Assembly: GCA_018268545.1 (NCBI GenBank)
Contig: JAFDWI010000233.1
Span: 1 to 9,055, forward strand
Length of the DNA: 9,055 nt
Direction: 5' to 3'
From: Actinomycetota bacterium
GTDB taxonomy: Bacteria > Actinomycetota > Acidimicrobiia > Acidimicrobiales > Iamiaceae
This document shows positions 7,111-9,055 of this stretch, in pieces. The first letter of the stretch is position 1, and the number at the start of each line of letters is the position of its first letter. The notes under the pieces were generated by a model. The model saw nothing but the letters and a program-made list of their open reading frames with translations, ran no database searches and was not told where the DNA came from. A program made the position numbers and the translations under genes.

Positions 7111-7121
7111 TGCGCGACCTT
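7111..7121 (-). promoter_or_regulatory. Ribosome-binding site deciding the gyrB TTG start
   Basis: On the minus strand AAAGG is followed by TCGCGCA and then TTG at 7110. The purine-rich core with 7-nt spacing is the best Shine-Dalgarno match near any candidate gyrB start. Confidence 0.6.
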
Positions 7122-7239
7122 TCAACGTCGGTAGCTCGAATGAACGGTCAGGGGTGATCCAAGGCACTCGCCACCGACCATCCGCATCGATGAATCGGCC
7201 CGCGCAGCTCCGCGCCCGAAGTGGCTCACGATGCGGTTC

Positions 7240-7248
7240 ATCCTACCA
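7240..7248 (-). promoter_or_regulatory. Putative extended -10 promoter of the gyrase operon
   Basis: The minus strand reads TGGTAGGAT, an extended -10 (TGn) joined to TAGGAT. Transcription would start near 7233, leaving a leader of about 120 nt before the TTG start. No good -35 hexamer is seen at 16-18 nt spacing, which fits an extended -10 promoter. The assignment is by eye only. Confidence 0.4.
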
Positions 7249-7323
7249 GTACCCAGGGACATTCCCGGGGTTTTGGCGGCCGGATTCCACCGCCGAGGAC
7301 CCGATTCACCGGACACGGGCCGG

Positions 7324-7336
7324 TAGCGTCGGCACG
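7324..7336 (+). promoter_or_regulatory. Putative leaderless promoter of the lipoprotein gene
   Basis: TAGCGT ends 7 nt before the ATG at 7337, so transcription would begin at or next to the start codon. There is no Shine-Dalgarno sequence before this ATG, as expected for a leaderless message. The octamer TAGCGTCG is shared with the region before tRNA-Ile. Confidence 0.4.
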
Positions 7337-8392
7337 ATGCGGAACGGGGCGCGCCGACGCCGCTCGAAGCTCTGTGCAGGGCTCCTCTGCGCGGTGTCGA
7401 TCGTTGCGGCCGGTTGTGGCGGGTCGGGCCGCTCGGCGTCGCCGCCGACCACGCTCCGTCGAGTGTCGACGGTCCGCTCAGGCATGCACGGCCACTCGTC
7501 CACATCGGCCACCGGCGCCCCGACCACGACCGTTCCGCCACCACCGGCCACCGCCGCGCCATCGTTCACGACGCTGCACCTGGACCTCGTCGACCCCACC
7601 CGACCCACCGTGAGCCACGGCACCACGGTCGCCCAGAGCCGATCGTTGCCCACCACGGTGTGGCTCCCCGCGAACGCCGACGGACAGGTCACCGGCCGTC
7701 GTCTGCCGTGGATCGTGTTCCTGCACGGGTATCTGGCAGAGCCCGAGCGGTACGCGACCATGCTGCAGACCTGGGCGAAGGCCGGATACGGCGTGGTCGC
7801 ACCCCGGTTTCCGTTGACGTCGTCGGCGAGCGGTGCGGTCACCGACGAGGCCGACATGGTGAACGAACCGGGCGACGTGTCGTTTCTCATCACGTCGGTG
7901 CTGCACCCGAGTGGTCCGGCGGCGGGCGTGCTCGCCGGGGCGCTCGACCCGGATCGGATCGGGGTTGCCGGGCATTCCGACGGTGCGAACGTCGCGTTCG
8001 CGGTCGGCTACAGCACCGCACTCGGTGACCCGCGGGTCCGAACGGTGATCGACCTGAGCGGCGAACTGCCCACCGGCATGGGCCCGTATCCGGCCGGCGG
8101 GCCACCGCTGTTGATGATCCATGCCGACCAGGACGAGTTCGTCCCCCACGCCGAGGCGGCCCAGTTGTTCGGCGCGGTGAGCACCCCGAAGTGGTGGGTG
8201 GAGTTGCACGGTGTCGGCCACGAACCCCCCTTCACGCAGACCAGCGCATGGTCGGCCGTGGTCGACGAGGTGACGATCGCGTTCCTGGGCCGAACGCTCG
8301 GCGACACCGGGGTGTCGGCCGCGGCGATCGACGCTGCGGCCTCCCGACCCCCGACCGCGACCCTCGAGGAGACGAACACACCGGCTTCGTGA
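7337..8392 (+). CDS. Secreted lipoprotein alpha/beta hydrolase
   Basis: This 351-residue protein has a lipoprotein signal peptide: a basic N-terminus (MRNGARRRRSK), a hydrophobic core and the lipobox VAAGC with lipidated Cys27. A Thr/Pro-rich linker (about 57-76) leads to an alpha/beta-hydrolase domain. The oxyanion-side HG motif is at 130-131 in IVFLHGYLAEP. The nucleophile elbow GHSDG gives Ser214. HADQDEFVP supplies the likely acid (Asp266, or Asp264), and GVGH gives His295. The arrangement resembles dienelactone-hydrolase, chlorophyllase and polyester-hydrolase groups, but the substrate cannot be read from sequence. It should act outside the membrane. ATG 7337 is chosen because the signal peptide begins there; the frame is open further upstream into gyrB antisense. 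It diverges from gyrB and converges with the thioredoxin-like gene, 17 nt apart. Confidence 0.9.
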   Translation: MRNGARRRRSKLCAGLLCAVSIVAAGCGGSGRSASPPTTLRRVSTVRSGMHGHSSTSATGAPTTTVPPPPATAAPSFTTLHLDLVDPTRPTVSHGTTVAQSRSLPTTVWLPANADGQVTGRRLPWIVFLHGYLAEPERYATMLQTWAKAGYGVVAPRFPLTSSASGAVTDEADMVNEPGDVSFLITSVLHPSGPAAGVLAGALDPDRIGVAGHSDGANVAFAVGYSTALGDPRVRTVIDLSGELPTGMGPYPAGGPPLLMIHADQDEFVPHAEAAQLFGAVSTPKWWVELHGVGHEPPFTQTSAWSAVVDEVTIAFLGRTLGDTGVSAAAIDAAASRPPTATLEETNTPAS

Positions 8393-8409
8393 CGCGTCGA
8401 GCGAGGCGG

Positions 8410-8730
8410 TCAGCCGCCGAATATCGCTTCGAGCTGGGAGATCGTCGGCGCGCCCGCCGGCCCATCCGGGGTGCGGTAGAGACGGCACGTCAAACCGATC
8501 GGATCCTCTGAGCGGGCGAACGGGTCGTGACCATCGACGAGAATCGACGGCGAACCACGAAAACCCAGGGCTTCAGCTTGTTCCGCTGTGGTCACCTCGA
8601 CCCGGGTCACGCTCAGTCCACGCGCCGCGCACACCTCGTCGAGGCGTGACGCGGCGATCCGCCAATGCGGACAACCGTCGAAGTACAACAGCTCGACACG
8701 CCGGAGAGGCTTCGCCACGATCGCCAGCAT
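8410..8730 (-). CDS. Thioredoxin-fold protein without CXXC (often annotated thioredoxin family or alkylmercury lyase-like)
   Basis: This 106-residue protein opens with VELLYFDGCPHW (Cys20), the first beta-strand and active-site position of a thioredoxin fold. The second cysteine of CXXC is replaced by Trp (CPHW). The cis-proline motif is GFRGSPSILVDG (Pro61), followed by DPFA and GLTCRLYRTPDG (Cys82), and the end is PTISQLEAIFGG. This pattern is known to me from a family of small bacterial proteins often labelled thioredoxin-like or alkylmercury lyase-like. With no resolving cysteine at the usual place, disulfide chemistry would need Cys20 with Cys82 or Cys34, or a monothiol role. No mer genes are nearby, so mercury resistance is not supported. 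The ATG at 8730 has GGAG 7 nt upstream; a longer in-frame start at 8949 would run through the inserted repeat element and is not credible. Confidence 0.86.
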   Translation of the reverse strand: MLAIVAKPLRRVELLYFDGCPHWRIAASRLDEVCAARGLSVTRVEVTTAEQAEALGFRGSPSILVDGHDPFARSEDPIGLTCRLYRTPDGPAGAPTISQLEAIFGG

Positions 8731-8760
8731 GCCACGACTCCGGACGGTCGCTGTTCGAAC

Positions 8761-8798
8761 CGTGGGCGGGCGGGGTCCGCTCGCAACCACCGCCCACG
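8761..8798. repeat. 9-bp perfect inverted repeat upstream of the thioredoxin-like gene
   Basis: CGTGGGCGG (8761-8769) and CCGCCCACG (8790-8798) are exact reverse complements around 20 nt. The loop itself contains GCGG and CCGC as a small inner stem (8770-8780). It sits 31-68 nt before the ATG at 8730, in the leader or promoter of that gene. It may be an operator or an RNA structure. Confidence 0.5.
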
Positions 8799-8824
8799 CG
8801 GATGTCGCGGCATCGAGCCTCGGC

Positions 8825-8831
8825 TCTACGA
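8825..8831. repeat. Left target-site duplication of the MITE-like element
   Basis: TCTACGA directly abuts the left inverted repeat and recurs exactly at 8985-8991, directly after the right one. With the preceding C the identity is 8 bp (8824-8831 and 8984-8991), but that C on the right is also the last base of the inverted repeat. Confidence 0.6.
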
Positions 8832-8984
8832 GGCTGTCGCTAAAGTCCGCCCAGGTCAGTGGCGGTGTGGCGAAGTGCTGTGAAAGGTCGCAGGCCCAAG
8901 GCGCACACACAGTGCGACGAGGACAAGGACGCACGCAGAACGAGTCCACATCGGCTCTGAGCGGGCATGATTTTGGCGACAGCC
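8832..8984. mobile_element. MITE-like non-autonomous insertion (153 bp) with terminal inverted repeats
   Basis: The left end (8832-8880) and the reverse complement of the right end (8936-8984) match at 34 of 49 positions without gaps. The outer 39 match at 29, and the outermost nine (GGCTGTCGC) are identical. The element is bracketed by an exact TCTACGA direct repeat. The 55-bp interior has no gene and contains a 5-bp hairpin (CGCAC/GTGCG, 8902-8916) close to the symmetry axis. Terminal inverted repeats plus a target duplication and no transposase define a MITE or an internally deleted insertion sequence. The family is uncertain: a GG-start with a 7-8 bp duplication would fit ISL3- or IS256-type transposases. 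It sits just upstream of the gene starting at 8999. Confidence 0.66.
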
Positions 8985-8991
8985 TCTACGA
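8985..8991. repeat. Right target-site duplication of the MITE-like element
   Basis: This TCTACGA copy is identical to the one at 8825-8831. Together with the next base it forms TACGAT, the candidate -10 box of the gene beginning at 8999. Confidence 0.6.
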
Positions 8992-8998
8992 TCGCCAC
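8987..8998 (+). promoter_or_regulatory. Putative -10 of a leaderless gene at the right edge
   Basis: TACGAT ends 6 nt before the GTG at 8999, the spacing expected for a leaderless start. It is made partly of the insertion's target duplication. No -35 is visible at normal spacing within the inserted element. Confidence 0.3.
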
Positions 8999-9055
8999 GT
9001 GGCTCGTGAAACGGTCCGACGCGTCGACGTGCTGGTCCACGTCGGTTTCGAAGGG
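8999..9055 (+). CDS. 5' fragment of an unidentified gene, cut by the window end
   Basis: A GTG codon starts an open frame of 19 codons to the edge of the window, reading MARETVRRVDVLVHVGFEG. Codon third positions are mostly G or C, as in the other genes here. A -10-like TACGAT stands 6 nt before the GTG and there is no Shine-Dalgarno sequence, as for the lipoprotein gene. The fragment is too short to name a family. If the true start lies further on, this call fails. Confidence 0.42.
   Translation, partial: MARETVRRVDVLVHVGFEG

Noticed and set aside
5080..7134. 684-codon plus-strand open frame opposite gyrB
   Set aside because: Same reason: it mirrors gyrB and shows no recognisable domain.
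7091..7336. 82-codon upstream extension of the lipoprotein gene
   Set aside because: The signal peptide starts at ATG 7337, and the extension overlaps gyrB antisense and the intergenic promoter region.
8613..8813. 66-codon minus-strand frame starting at ATG 8813
   Set aside because: It overlaps the thioredoxin-like gene out of frame and its composition is shadow-like.
8665..8883. Short plus-strand frame ending EAVAK..P.Q.RCG.VL, resembling a minus-strand frame at 8840-9040
   Set aside because: The peptide similarity is a by-product of the inverted DNA repeat at 8832-8984, not two paralogous genes.
8731..8949. Longer start for the thioredoxin-like gene at 8949
   Set aside because: It would translate the inserted repeat element; ATG 8730 has a good GGAG ribosome-binding site.

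Overview
The window is GC-rich actinobacterial chromosome. An Acidimicrobiia-like (Ilumatobacter-type) host is my inference, from protein style and from motifs recalled for that group. The anchor is a DNA gyrase block on the minus strand. The order gyrB - gyrA - small membrane genes - DUF3566 gene - tRNA-Ile matches the known mycobacterial order gyrB-gyrA-Rv0007-ileT. No dnaA, dnaN or recF is seen near gyrB here.

Layout on the minus strand, in transcription order: gyrB (7110-5158), gyrA (5090-2634), a TadE/TadG-like one-helix membrane protein (2551-2183), a DUF3566 membrane protein (2172-1549), tRNA-Ile(GAT) (1473-1400), a 53-residue membrane microprotein (1319-1158), and a conserved NAD(P)-binding dehydrogenase-like protein (1158-148). 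The microprotein stop and the dehydrogenase start overlap as TGATG. The gyrase-to-DUF3566 genes are closely spaced (67, 82 and 10 nt gaps) and look like one operon. Bases 1-147 are AT-richer and show no supported gene.

On the right, a plus-strand secreted lipoprotein alpha/beta hydrolase (7337-8392) diverges from gyrB. It converges, 17 nt apart, with a minus-strand thioredoxin-fold protein that lacks a CXXC motif (8730-8410). The last 57 bases are probably the start of another plus-strand gene (GTG at 8999).

The most notable unannotated structure is a compact 153-bp element at 8832-8984. It has imperfect terminal inverted repeats (29 of the outer 39 positions match) and is flanked by an exact TCTACGA direct repeat. 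It looks like a non-autonomous MITE-type insertion landed in the promoter of the terminal gene. Other points of interest are a Gly-to-Ser change in the GyrA quinolone-pocket HPHGD motif, a repeated TAGCGTCG promoter-like element, and several hairpins between genes.
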